Shown: positions 12,001 through 21,739 of the stretch, piece after piece | Numbering within the stretch: the first letter of the stretch is position 1 | How the letters are laid out: every line of letters starts with the position of its first letter | Assembly (NCBI GenBank): GCA_905221605.1 | Contig: CAJNDS010002201.1 | Coordinates: forward strand, 535,022 to 589,360 | DNA length: 54,339 bases | DNA from: Symbiodinium natans | Lineage: Eukaryota; Sar; Dinophyceae; Suessiales; Symbiodiniaceae | Reading direction: 5' to 3' | Program-made: the position numbers and the translations under genes | Notes under the pieces: generated by a model | Database searches by the model: none | Told to the model about the DNA's origin: nothing | Seen by the model: the letters and a program-made list of their open reading frames with translations, nothing else

Positions 12001-12692
12001 AGACCATTTCGAAGAACACCACCAACATACACAACATGTTTACTTTGGACATCCCCGCCCGAAGCCAAGCAGTTCACGACCACTGCAAGGGGGTCATCTG
12101 CTGAGTGGGGACTCCTTGGGTGCTCTGTGAGGTTTTGGTGATGGGGATCTCGTGAGCTCTGTATGGTCCCTATACCCTGCGGGATGCTCTGGTGGTGGGC
12201 ACCCCACGAATCCAGCGGATTCTCGAAGACTAAAAGATTCTGGGGGGGCCTCTCGGGGATACTCTGCGGAGACCTCGATCCGGAAGCAAGGGCCGCAGAA
12301 GAGCCCGCACGAACCGGCCACAAGGAGGCCCCAGTCCAGAAGCGCTTGAAACGCCATCCTTGAACCAAGAGACCGCTCCGCTTGCTGCTGGTGGTCAGGG
12401 CTTGTCTGGGCGAGCCTTAGGAATACTCTCCTCACTGCTTGGTGTTTGCGACGCACCCCTGGAATCCCTGCTGGCTAGTAGCTTTCTTCCCAGTCCCTCA
12501 ATTTCCCTAGGAGTCGAAGTGTGGAGAGCTTGTCCAAGGCTGCAAACATGTTGAAGTCAGAGAGTCATAGAGAAGTGGAGCGGAGGCTGGAGCGCCTGGG
12601 CCGTTGCAAGCTGGGCTACCTGCGACGCCGCCTGCTGTGGTCCGGCTGGGCGAGGAACCTTTGGCGAGGAGTTCTGGAACTGCGCCGATGTG
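9065..12692 (+). CDS. Secreted lytic polysaccharide monooxygenase (LPMO_10 superfamily)
   Basis: A copper enzyme that oxidatively cleaves crystalline cellulose or chitin. The ATG at 9065 opens a 24-residue signal peptide with hydrophobic core WIVFLTLLF, cleaved before His25 (HAYLADPPSRN), the N-terminal histidine of the copper brace. Exon 1 continues with HGLCGDPVQ and VVVSTHHTGHYEFRLCN, which supplies the second copper His. Exon 2 (9584-9659) encodes QDCLDKVILQRALPPGDC and VNDPRG; exon 3 (9729-9803) DCQPIDSENPGRWYLPP; exon 4 (from 9910) IPAGFTCQKCTLQWYYATA, then NSCLPD; exon 5 (about 12611-12692) TCDAACCGPAG and GEEFWNCADV. This order matches AA10/AA15-type LPMOs; which family needs a search. 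Intron 9660-9728 starts with GC and 9804-9909 with GA; the exon 1 and exon 4 3' edges are not fixed. Intron 12693-12827 (GC-AG) joins the domain in phase to the Ser/Pro linker and CBM1 downstream. Confidence 0.85.
10031..12610. other. Long LPMO intron or inter-exon region
   Basis: About 2.6 kb between LPMO exons 4 and 5. The part 10400-11040 is clearly AT-richer than its surroundings. At 11355, 11453 and 11537 similar words (GTATTTACAGCATTTTT and variants) recur at 84-98 base spacing. TTTAGGG/TTTGGG words cluster at 11870-11965. No exon was supported. Confidence 0.5.
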
Positions 12693-12827
12693 GCATCTTG
12701 GTATCATCTTGGTGGTCTGGAAATGGGAGATGTTGATTTTGGGCTTTGAGGGTGCTGTTGCTGACTCTGTCACCCCAACTGCAACTTTGTCGAGCATGGT
12801 ATGACTGCAACGATGCAAACTGGGCAG

Positions 12828-12896
12828 GCAGTGCTGGAGGGGAGCGGACCTGTCCCGTCGACTTCTCCGTCGCCGTCCCCAACTAGCACTAGCACT
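12828..12896 (+). CDS. Ser/Pro/Thr linker exon of the LPMO-CBM1 protein
   Basis: Exactly 23 codons between a CAG acceptor and a GT donor, reading AVLEGSGPVPSTSPSPSPTS and ending in Thr. Both edges are phase 0, so it joins NCADV of the LPMO to the CBM1 exon at 12937 without changing frame. The following intron (12897-12936) is only 40 bases. Such linkers are extended and usually O-glycosylated, tethering a catalytic domain to a binding module. Confidence 0.75.
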
Positions 12897-12936
12897 GTTC
12901 CGGCCTGAGAATGAGCGAAAGATGTGGATTCGGCAG

Positions 12937-13260
12937 CTCGTGTCCACCTCCTCACAAAGCGCCCAGGTCCCGACCACGACTACGACGCCAGCTGGACCGT
13001 GCTCAGCGTTGTATGAGCAGTGCGGCGGGAACAACTACAACGGCCCGACTTGTTGCCAATCAGGTTGGTGCGGGCGCAAGGGGATAGAGGCTTTGATGAC
13101 ATGAGCGCACGCTCGTGCCATTCTTGCTGTTGCCCAGCAGGTTCCGTCTGCAAGTTTTCCAACGAATGGTATTCGCAGTGCCTTGAGGGCACGGCCCCAA
13201 CCCCCACTCCGACGCCGGCGCCATCCTCCACAGCATCGCCCGTGACGACTTCCGTTGTGA
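12937..13260 (+). CDS. CBM1 fungal-type cellulose-binding module 1 plus linker
   Basis: Exon 12937-13063 carries a Thr-rich lead (VPTTTTTPAG) and the first half of a CBM1: CSALYEQCGG then YNGPTCCQSG. A 77-base GT-AG intron (13064-13140) splits the module after CCQSG. The second half from 13141 reads GSVCKFSNEWYSQCL. The cysteine spacing and the flat-face aromatics (Tyr in CSALY, Trp-Tyr before the last Cys) match the roughly 36-residue CBM1 fold that binds crystalline cellulose. A Pro/Thr/Ser linker (TPTPTPAPSSTASP) follows. It continues the LPMO protein in phase. Confidence 0.85.
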
Positions 13261-13397
13261 CTTTGCAAAATAATTGGCCCGGACGTCTCAAGCCAGCAAG
13301 AGAGGCCGTTTCGGGTTGAAGGGATGAGCAAACAGAGGCGACCACAGCCCGACCCCGTCAGTGCTCATGCGCTGCCAGCACTTCTTGGGAAGGACGC

Positions 13398-13805
13398 TTG
13401 GATTTTTGGCGGGGGTTCAGGGTTCGGCACCCCAAGCTCGCAAGCCGAAGCACAGTTGCATTCTGGAGGGCGAGAGATGGACTGTCAAACTGGGCAGACA
13501 TCTGTGGAGCTATTTGTGCTGCTGTCCTTGCCACGCAGGATCTTTTGATCAGTTTGCCAGTTCTCTTGGAGGCACCAGCCGACATGCAAGTATGCCATTG
13601 CGGATTTATCAGAGGGAGTGTTTGCGATGTTGTCACAACATGGCAACAAATTGTGCCAGGAAATGCTGACTTCTGTGGCCAGAACTTCGGTGGTTCCGGA
13701 CCATACATCTCTGCAGGTGGAGGATCTAGTGGTGGTGGTGGCTGGAGTGGAACTGAACCCTGCACATCCGGCCAGTATAGCTTCAGACACTCGGCTCTTC
13801 GTTGA
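13398..13805 (+). CDS. Gly-rich spacer or partial domain, uncertain
   Basis: A 408-base open stretch between the CBM1 linker and the laminin-G-like exons. It includes DVVTTWQQIVPGNADFCGQ and GPYISAGGGSSGGGGWSG, then EPCTSGQ. The Gly/Ser part looks like a linker; the rest is unrecognised and may be several exons with introns read through. Its position suggests it belongs to the same protein. Confidence 0.3.
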   Translation: MDFWRGFRVRHPKLASRSTVAFWRARDGLSNWADICGAICAAVLATQDLLISLPVLLEAPADMQVCHCGFIRGSVCDVVTTWQQIVPGNADFCGQNFGGSGPYISAGGGSSGGGGWSGTEPCTSGQYSFRHSALR

Positions 13806-13836
13806 TCGTGTGTCCGTTCCTTCTTGTTACCGCGCA

Positions 13837-14888
13837 GCCGTCACCACACGCAGAACCAAGGTGAGGACGGCTGGAAGATCACTGTTTCTGCGAGTCAGGG
13901 CACAAGCACAGTGCCGTACCGGGCCTTTGCCTACCTAAACTTCTGCGGCGGCAGTGCTTACAGCACGTGCTGGTCCAGCGATGTCAACGTGTTCTCATTC
14001 TCGTTCAAGACTTCCGGCGCCAGGCGCACAGAGTTGGATAGCATCTGATGCTTGTCTAGGTCACCACAGTGCAAGAACTCGCCCTGCTATCTGCAAGCGT
14101 GGTGCAGCCTTTAGAGCTGCTTCTTGGTAGCCTTTTTAGGGAAAATTTCGGGAATGTTAGGGTTACGGCAGGGAGCTGAGTGCCTTCGTGAAGCTGCTCT
14201 TCTGGACCGACAGCGGCAACATCCTGGGCCTTGTGCCCCCAAGCCATCCGAAAGGAGCCCTTTGGGGGGGGGGGCAATAAGGGGGGGGGAGCCTCTCTAG
14301 GAGGCACCTCAAGCGGTGTGCTGAGCTGGGCTTTCGAAGGGCGCCGGAAGTTCCAGAATGCCAGCACGCTTTTCAGCAGAATTTCAGATAGTTTGGGCAT
14401 GTGCTTTCACGCAGGCTCTGGGAAGCTGCGCCTGGTCTCCTTCATCACGGACGACTACCCCAATAGCTGGCAGGATGAAATGGAAGTGGAAGACGATGCC
14501 TGGTATCACGTGACAGCCCTCTTGCCTGAAGTCATGGTGTGGGTTTAGGGCCTTTAGGCATGTGGCAAAATCTTCAGATGCAAGAGTCTTCAATGACTTC
14601 AATGCGAGGTGACCTTTCGTCCGGGCAACAGCGCGGTGGAACTGAAGCTGCAGGCAAGGGAAGCTTATGTCTTTTCAGCAACCGCTGCCCATATCCATCC
14701 AAGTACGTCGTCAGACTCCGCTTGCAGCTGAGGGCGTTCAGTTCAGCAGCGGGGTTATTCCAGTGAACATGCTCGCGATGAGCAGTGGGCCCCAGCTGGG
14801 CGTCTACTCCTTCGAATATTCTGGATCGTGGCCGAGTGCTCTGGATGTAAGAGTAGAAGAGATCCACGGATTCACGCGCATTCCTTGA
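13837..14888 (+). CDS. Laminin-G/concanavalin-like domain
   Basis: Exon 13837-about 14020 after CGCGCAG reads WKITVSASQGTS, then NFCGGSAYSTCW and VNVFSFSFKTSG. Exon about 14171-14242 reads SAFVKLLFWTDSGNILGL. Exon about 14322-14519 reads GMCFHAGSGKLRLVSFITDD and DDAWYHVTA. A last piece (about 14690-14888) reads FSSGVIPVNML, QLGVYSFEYSG and ALDVRVEEIHGF. The order (FSFSFKTS, ILGL, then W-Y-H-V near the end) is typical of LamG_3/concanavalin-like jelly-roll domains, which bind carbohydrate or act as spacers. The frame ends at a TGA after FTRIP, but a GT donor at 14848 offers continuation. Exon edges are approximate. Confidence 0.55.
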
Positions 14889-15064
14889 TAAAGATTTTTA
14901 GCTGAGGGATGCCGTCGTCTTGATGTGCAATGGTGTTTGGTTGGACCGTTTAAGTTGCAAGGGTAGTTGCAACAGAGTGAAGTGGCTTGTGCGCGGGAAG
15001 CTCTCGATATTTTAAGGGGCTGCGCCCATGGGCGGGCAGCGCACGCAGAAGCCCGGGGCGAGCA

Positions 15065-15230
15065 GTTTCTAAGCATGTCGAGGCCCCTAAACTCCCTTAA
15101 AATCTCTAAGCGTTAAGTTTCTAAGCATTTTCAGGCCCCTAAACTCCCTTCAAATCTCTAAGCGTTTGAGGCTCCGAGCCTCCCTTAACGTTTCTAAGCA
15201 CTTTATAAGGCCCCTAAACTCCCTTTTTCC
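15065..15230. repeat. Three degenerate tandem copies
   Basis: Copies starting near 15065, 15117 and 15190 share TTTCTAAGCA followed by GGCCCCTAAACTCCCTT; the first two also share ATCTCTAAGCG. Confidence 0.75.
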
Positions 15231-15708
15231 TAGCCCCGGGCTTAGACACGTCGCTTATGCCCGCCCTTTGGGGGGCATCATGCTCCTGATGCCCCCCGCG
15301 GTCCCGCCCCGGGAGCCGCTGATGCTCCTGATGCGCGCCTGGGGGTCCCGGGCTGGACCCGCTGATGCTCATGATGCGCGCCCTCTGGGGGCCTCCGTGG
15401 CGACGCAAAAAACCACGAAAAAAAACCGTTCACCGGCGGCACGCGGGGGTCGGCGGCACTGGCGTCCGGCCTAATTCTGCTTCGCAGAAGGCCAGAGGCC
15501 AGCAAGGCTATTCCCGGGACGACCCGGGCTAAAAGGTCCGCATTTGCTCGGTCCTTTGGGGACCTCGCGCTGCCCGATTTCAGGCCTAGCGGCACGGGCC
15601 GGCCCCCGCCCCCCAAAGCACGAAACCTTGAACCTTGGCACTGTCTTCTCTTTCCCGTGTCTTTGTCCTCTCCTTCTCTCTGTCTCTCTTTCTCCTGCCT
15701 TCGCCCCC

Positions 15709-15771
15709 CCTCCCTCCCCCCCCCCCCCCCCCCCGGCGCGCGCGCGCGCGCGCGCCGCGCGCGCGCGCGCG
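15709..15771. repeat. Poly-C and (CG)n tract
   Basis: A pyrimidine C-run followed by about 35 bases of alternating CG, a sequence class that can adopt Z-DNA. Directly upstream is a CTCTCT-rich stretch. Confidence 0.9.
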
Positions 15772-16020
15772 CACCCGCATCAGGAGCATCAGTGGGGTTG
15801 GTTTGGGGGCCTTAAAAGCATTCTATGCATGCGTTTTGCCTTCGAAAAACCTTCAGAAAACGCTGTAAACACGTGTTTTTGGGCTTGGGAAGCCTTTTGG
15901 GACCCAGGAAAGGGAGCATCATGAGCATCAGCGGCCTCCCCCAGGCCATCCAAAACCCCCTTAAACACGCCGATTGTATGTGCTTGAACGCTTGCGTGCC
16001 CACGAAACCCCCAAAAGCAA

Positions 16021-16052
16021 GACCCCGAATGCCCTTAAGGGCATTCGGGGTC
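16021..16052. repeat. Perfect 32-bp palindrome
   Basis: The 16-base half GACCCCGAATGCCCTT is followed immediately by its exact reverse complement, with no spacer. Confidence 0.95.
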
Positions 16053-16919
16053 CTGCTGTTCGGGTGTTTTGTAGGCACGAAGCCGTTCGAGCGCGTAAAA
16101 TGAGCGATTTTAGGGGCGTTTTTACGTGGACCCACAAAACACTCGGTATTTACGAGGTTTTCTGCTGTTGGAACACCCCCCCCAAACCGAGCATCATGAG
16201 CATCAGCTGGGTCTCTGGGCCGTGGGCCCGGACCCCCCCACGAAGCCCAAGAGAAGCGATGGCTCGATGATGCGCCCGGACCCCGCGCATCAGCAGCATC
16301 AGCAGACCCCCCCCCGGACGTGGGTTTCGATGATGCGCACTTTGGGGGCGGGTCAAGGGCAACAGGGGTGGGGGTCGGAGGCACGCGTGAAAAACCTCAT
16401 AAAAACACGGTATTTACGGTGATTTCAGCGTTTTTCAGCGTTTTTTATTGCCTTGGGCCCGCGGGCCAGGGCTGCTGATGCTCATGATGCTCGCCTGGTT
16501 TTGGGCTTCCGGTACCCCCCCCAAACCTTGAAAAACGTGGTTTCGGCCTGGCGCGCGCCCCATGTGAAAAGCTAGGGCCGATGATGCGCGCCCGTGAGGG
16601 TTTAATGGGGTGCTGCGGGTGTTTTGTGGCCTCGGTTTTTCGTAAAAACCCATGGTTTTTACGAGGTTTTCGTGCTTTTCGCACCACCGCGTGTTGCGTC
16701 CCCTTGGATGCCGTTTTGGAGGCCTCCCGAAGGGCCCCGCGCGAATTTGAAGCAATTTTGGGCGGGGTCGGCGCCTCGGGCGCTCGCCCCTTAAAGCTAG
16801 CGCTTTAGTGCGACGCGGGCTCCGCCCTGGACCACGGGCGGCGCGGGGGCCGGATTTAATGGCTACCGCCAGTGCCGCCGACCCCAGACCCAAGACAGTC
16901 GCATTGGGGCGGAAGGCAG

Positions 16920-18125
16920 GGTGGAGCGCGGGCAGGCGGGGGGGCGGGGGCGGGGGGGGGCGGTGGGGGTGGGGGGTGTGGGGGGTGACGGTAGAGGGTT
17001 GGTGTCGGATTAGGGAGTTGGGGGCGGAAGGCAGGGGTGGACTGGGGGGCATAGAGATGAAGAAGCGATGAGAGCGGTGAGAGCGGGGGGGCGGTCGGAT
17101 GGTGCACGATGGTGGGAGGGGGTAATGATGAGGGCTGGGGAGGGTTGGTGGGGGGGTTAGGGAGTGGGAGTGGGAGAGGGTGGGGGCGGCTGGCGGAAAG
17201 GGGGGCCTGACTCATTTGACCAGCTCTGGTGAGAGGGTTGGGCGGAAGGCAGGGTGGAGCGCGGCGGGTGGACAGGGGAGGTGACGGTCGAGGGTTGGTG
17301 GAGTTGGGGGCGGAAGGCAGGGGAGTGATGAGAGCGGGGAGGGGTGGGTTTCAGAGTCGAGGCGGCGGGTGGGGGGGTTGAGGGCAAAGGGTTGGTGTCA
17401 GGGAGGGGAGAGTGGGGGGCATAGGGAGGGGGAGTGATGAGAGCGGTGAGAGCGGTGCAGGCGGGCATGGACTGGAATCCTTAAAGACAAGAGATTGGTC
17501 AGGGGCGGAGCAGGGGGCGAGGCCTACAGGGTGGGGGGGCGGGGGGGTGGGGGGGGGTGGGGGGGGGGGGGGGGTGGGGGGGGGGGGGGGGGGGTGGGGG
17601 GGGGGGTGGGGGGGGGGGGGGGGGGTGGGTGGGGGGGGGGGTGGGGGGGGGGGGGGGGATGGGGGGGGGGGGGGGGGTTCAGGGCGAAGGGTGGGGGGGG
17701 GGGGGGGGGGGGGGTGGGGGGGGGGGGTGAGGGCGGTGAGAGCGGTGAGGGTGGTGCAGGGCGTGGAGCGTGGACTGGAATCCCACGAGAGATTGGTCAG
17801 GGGCGGAGTAGGGGGTGGGGCGAGGCCTACAGGAGGGTGGGGGGGGTGGGGGGGGGGGGTGGGGGGGGGGGGGGGGGGGGGGGGTGGGGGGGTGGGGGGG
17901 GGGGGTGAGGGCGGTGAGCGCGGTCAGGGGGGGGCGTGGACTGGAATCCTTAAAACACTAGATTGGTCAGGGGCGGAGTAGGGGGTAGGGGCGAGGCCTA
18001 CAGGAGGGTGGGGGGGGGGGGGGGTGGGGGGGGGGGGGGGGGGGGGGGTGGGTGGGGGGGGGGGGGGGGAGGGGGGGGGGGGGGGGGGGGGGGGCGTGGG
18101 GGGGTAGGGGGGGGGGGGGGTGAGG
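16920..18125. repeat. G-rich block with embedded repeat copies
   Basis: Extreme G skew on the + strand. From 16900 to 17400 a GCGGAAGGCAGGG word recurs. From 17469 three copies of a core (GGACTGGAATCC, then GATTGGTCAGGGGCGGAG, then GAGGCCTACAGG) start at 17469, 17772 and 17938, each followed by 100-200 bases of almost pure G. The Gly-only or Pro-only open frames across it are not genes. Confidence 0.85.
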
Positions 18126-18640
18126 GCGATGGGTGGCGGGGTTTGGGCATGCACTGAAGCCAAACAATGCAAAAACACTCCAATTCAAGGTGTCATGAGC
18201 AGCATGCTGTGAGAGCGGGTGAGGGCGGTGAGGGCGGTGGGGGGTCTTCACTGACGCCGCCCTGCTACCGCTGGGGTCGGCGGATATCTTGGGGTACGCT
18301 GAGATCCACAGTCTTGCTGCACGCGTCGTTGCCGTAGCTGTAGCTGTGCAGTCCATGAGTTTACGCCAATCTGGCCTTGTTTGGCAGCGGATCAGCCCAA
18401 CAGATACCTTGCACAGGGATCAAACAGAAACTGGTGTAAATCTGCAAAAAAGCAACGCAAAGGATCAAAGAATCTGCGAAGGAAGGCAGGCGATCTTTCC
18501 CGCTCGTCCTCTTCCCCTCTCCTGGCTCTTTCCTCCTGACCAGCATTGTGTTCGCAAATGGCGGTGAACCTCTGTTTGGACCCATCACCCATGTCTTGGA
18601 TTAGCAAGAGCTTGCTTAGAGAGCTCAGTCACGACGTCGT

Positions 18641-19140
18641 TGGGGCTTTATCCACAGCGACGTCCCGAACGCACAGCACAGCCAAATGCGTCCAAGCAGA
18701 AAGGCCAACAAATTGCAAGTGGGCAGTGCACGCAATCGGAACCAGGGGGTCCGACTACTCCAAGGGTGTATCTATGCCTGGCTTGCACAGGGTTGCTTGG
18801 TAGAGCCGGCTCGGACAAGGCCAAGGCCAAGTTTATTGCAAGTCCTGGGCCCGAGCCGAGGCAATGGTTTTACATTGTGGGTCAATGACCCTTGTGTAGG
18901 GGAGACCACGTGCACTACTGCAAGTACTTCCACCAGCAGCACGAGCACATTGCCCAGCACCATGGCCTGTTTATGGGTAGGTAAGGCAGAGCAGGTTTGG
19001 GCATGCTCGGGCACAACTTGATGTTGAACTGCAAAGTGCAGCCTATTCAAGGTACTACGCAGAGCACCACGCTCCCTGTCGGCTGTGGGCTTCCAGGGAA
19101 CATGCAGCCAGGAAGCCCTGCGCCTCGGTGTCAGCACTTG
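18641..19140 (+). CDS. Linker-like exons upstream of GH5
   Basis: A stretch ending at a GTAGGTAAG donor (18977) encodes LWVNDPCVGETTCTTASTST, followed by a Ser/Thr-rich tail (SSTSTLPSTMA), the same style as the linkers elsewhere in this block. Near 19050-19090 the words TTQSTTLPVGCGLPG could be another linker exon. Phase continuity into the first GH5 exon at 19221 could not be shown. No signal peptide was found here, which argues against GH5 being an independent secreted gene. Confidence 0.35.
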
Positions 19141-19220
19141 GCCGAAGTTTACTCGTGACGCGACACTGTGCTTTTGTACCTAAACGCTGCGTTTGATGTA
19201 CATCGTGCTTGAGCCAGCAG

Positions 19221-21258
19221 TGACAGAAGCCTCGAGGTCGACCGCCGTGGGTTTGCCTACCAACATGGCAAGCTCAAGCTCTCTGGTGCTCAGCTCGTCA
19301 ACCTGAGGGGCGATGCTGTGCAGCTGTTACCTGGCTTCACCTGGCTCTAACACTTCGTAGCAAGTCCTTGCGATGTCTTGCGATGTTACCTCTGTTTGCA
19401 GTACTCCAACAGGAGGTCCTGCACTCCCTTGTGCAACTGAGGAAGGGTATGTCTTCCCATGGCCTGCACTGGTTCCCAGACTGCTACTTGACTTCGAAGA
19501 AGGTCGGCATGCCTTCGATGACGCTGTAACCGGAACCAGGGGGCTGCGCTGTAGCAACTTTGTTTCAGGAACCAGGCCCAAGCTTCAGGAACTGTGGAGA
19601 GGCCTCCCCAGTTCCTCTTGTCCCCCCTGCCCTCGTTCTTGTTACGTTCTGGTTCCTGAAAACGTGGCTCCTGTTACGTCGCGGGCTGGTTCCTGTTACA
19701 CCCATCACCCCGACACGCAAAGCTTGCGGCTTGAGCACTTCAGTGCAGATCATGCGGATTTTCAAAGAGTCGGTCTGGGACGGCACCACTCTGCTGAACC
19801 ATTGTGAAGGATCTGAATGCTCAAGGCAAACGGGTTTTGCTTGCTTCTCAAAAAACTATCACCATGTATCACCACCATCGTGCAAGGCTATGAGAAGGGC
19901 ATGCTTGAGCACCTGGTATCCAGCTGGGGGATCACCGTCTTCCGGGCGGCGATGTACATCGGTGAGGGTGGCTACGCCACTGACAAGTCAGCGGGGCGCC
20001 AAGCCCAACAGCAACGTCAGGATCTAGGATTCAGGCGTCTAGGAAGGTTGAATGTAAACGTTTTGCATCCTTGTATTTGTGCTGGAAGCTGTGAGTAAGG
20101 TAGCGCAGCTGGTGGATGAGATTGTCGCCTGGGGTGAAGAGTTTGGAGTCTACATCATCATCGACTGGCATGCCGGAGCCTGAGCACGTTTCTGGCCTGT
20201 GGAGGGTTTGAGTTCACGATTCTGCAAGAATTCTGCATGCCGCAAGGTCTTGACGCCGGGAAATCCCCTCCACTGGCTCACCGGTGACGGAGCATCTCAA
20301 GCCGATGCGGCAGCTTATTGGCGTGAGACGGCTATGAAGTACAAGAACAAGACTCATGTTCTCTATGAGATTTGCAATGAGCCCAATTATGTAGACTGGC
20401 CCGTGGTGAAGTCATATGCGGACAGCATCATCTCCGTGATCCGTGAGGCGCACATGGGGTCTAATATGGGATCCTTCTATCACTCGGCATGTCCTGCTTG
20501 TCAGAGGTCGACCCGGACACAATCATCATCGTTGGCACGCCGACCTGGAGTCAGGCTCAGACGCAGCCTTGCAGGTGTTGAAGTTAGTCGCGTGGACAGA
20601 GTTCATGGTCAGGATATCCACGAAGCTGCGAGCAACCCGGTGCAGATGCCCTACAATGCCACGTGGCGCATTGTGGACGTTTTGCGAAGCAGCCTGCTTT
20701 TGACTGAGAGGCAGAGTGTCTCACTTTGGGGTATGCCCCACGTGCAACTGAGGTCATGTACGCGTTCCATTTCTATGCTGGCACGCACGCCTTTCTTCTC
20801 CCGCGCTTGCGCCAGTATGCCTCGCAGATCCCAATCTTCGCGACGGAGTGGGGCACCAGCCAGGCGAGCGGGGACGGCGGGCCATATCTGGACCTAGCCA
20901 AGGCCTGGCCAAGCGGAATCCAACATCTCTTCGCTGCTTGTGGGTGCGCGATGTTGTGCGAGTATGTCCGTGTGCATTGCCAGGAGTTCCTGGACCTTTT
21001 CGGTAGCGGAGAGCTCGGGGTCACGGTGAGCTGGGCTCAATGGAGCCTGGCGGACAAGTCAGAGGTCTCGGCGGCTCTCGGCAGCGGAAGTTGCCAAGCT
21101 GATCGCGACATGGTTGCAGCACAGAGTGCGAAAACCGAAGCCTAAGCTGCCCGGCATTGACGTTTCTTGACTGTTTCTGCCCCCGACCGGGGAAAGGCTG
21201 GGACGATGTGTCTTGCTCCGGCTTCTTCGTCCGATCCTACTTGAGGATGCACGCCGCA
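19221..21258 (+). CDS. GH5 (subfamily 2-like) endoglucanase
   Basis: Hydrolyses internal beta-1,4 bonds of cellulose. Ten exons keep a single frame: 19221-19325, 19442-19502, 19898-19990, 20100-20171, 20247-20447, 20507-20554, 20613-20657, 20753-20902, 20984-21080 and from 21197. Landmarks in order: KLKLSGAQLVNLRGDAVQL, GMSSHGLHWF, VSSWGITVFRAAMY, GVYIIIDWH, HVLYEICNEPN (acid/base Glu), TIIIVGTPTWSQ, DIHEAASNPV, VMYAFHFYAGTH, IFATEWGTSQASGDGG (nucleophile Glu), VSWAQWSLADKSE, and a C-terminal CSGFFVRSYL. This is the full GH5_2 pattern, intact. The first two introns begin GT; the other seven begin GC; all end AG, most followed by G. A Thr/Pro linker follows directly. No signal peptide or obvious start precedes it, consistent with an internal module of a larger protein. 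Confidence 0.92.
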
Positions 21259-21402
21259 GATCCCACCACAACAGGTGCTCCACCAACGTCGACCCAACCT
21301 GTCACGACTACACCTCCTGCTACGACAGTGCCTACAACCCAAACCACAACTTCGATGGCCACCACGACGACTGGAGTGGTCTCAACAACTACTCATACAC
21401 TG
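21259..21402 (+). CDS. Thr/Pro-rich linker after GH5
   Basis: Continuous with the last GH5 exon: PTTTGAPPTSTQPVTTTPPA then TQTTTSMATTTTG. A phase-0 GT donor lies at 21403. The same composition as linkers of fungal cellulases. A stop in the read-through frame at 21490 lies beyond this donor. Confidence 0.7.
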
Positions 21403-21739
21403 GTGGCAACGACACTTCGTACCTCCAAGTCTTCTTTCAGAGTTTGCGTTGGGATAGGCGTGCTAGCTAGCTGTGGGTTGGCCGCTACCTAGGCGTTCCA
21501 GTGAGACATCAAAGGATGGGTCCTCCGATTGCCCGCGAGATGCCCGCCGAGTGTGCTAGGTGGTGTCAGCACAACGACAATGAGTGGTCAACAAAGTGCA
21601 CCTGGAAACTCATGATGCACTAGGTGACAAGCTTCCGGTTTCTTTAGCAATATTTTCAACCGAGAGATGAGAGGCAACGTGTACTTGGAGAGAGCGTCTG
21701 CCGCCGAGCAGTCAAGGATTGGCTGCAGCTTGTGCGCGG

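Larger units (their letters stand above)
15280..16595. repeat. Dispersed GCATCATGAGCATCAGC motif family
   Basis: The motif or its complement GCTGATGCTCATGATGC, with small variants, occurs near 15281, 15320, 15361, 15777, 15916, 16190, 16266-16300 and 16474, with half-sites GATGATGCGC at about 16266, 16330 and 16580. Both orientations occur. A second word, GGTATTTACGAGGTTTT, recurs near 16144, 16408 and 16653. Confidence 0.65.
14889..18640. other. Repeat-dominated gap between laminin-G and GH5 exons
   Basis: About 3.7 kb with no supported exon. It holds three degenerate copies of a 50-75 base unit (15065-15230), a C-run and CG-dinucleotide tract (15709-15771), a dispersed GCATCATGAGCATCAGC motif, a perfect 32-base palindrome, and a G-rich block (16920-18125). 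Very long open frames here are low-complexity Gly or Pro artefacts. Confidence 0.6.

Noticed and set aside
17412-18356. Long Gly-rich (+) and Pro-rich (-) open frames
   Set aside because: Products of the G-rich block; no motif, no start context, all frames open together.
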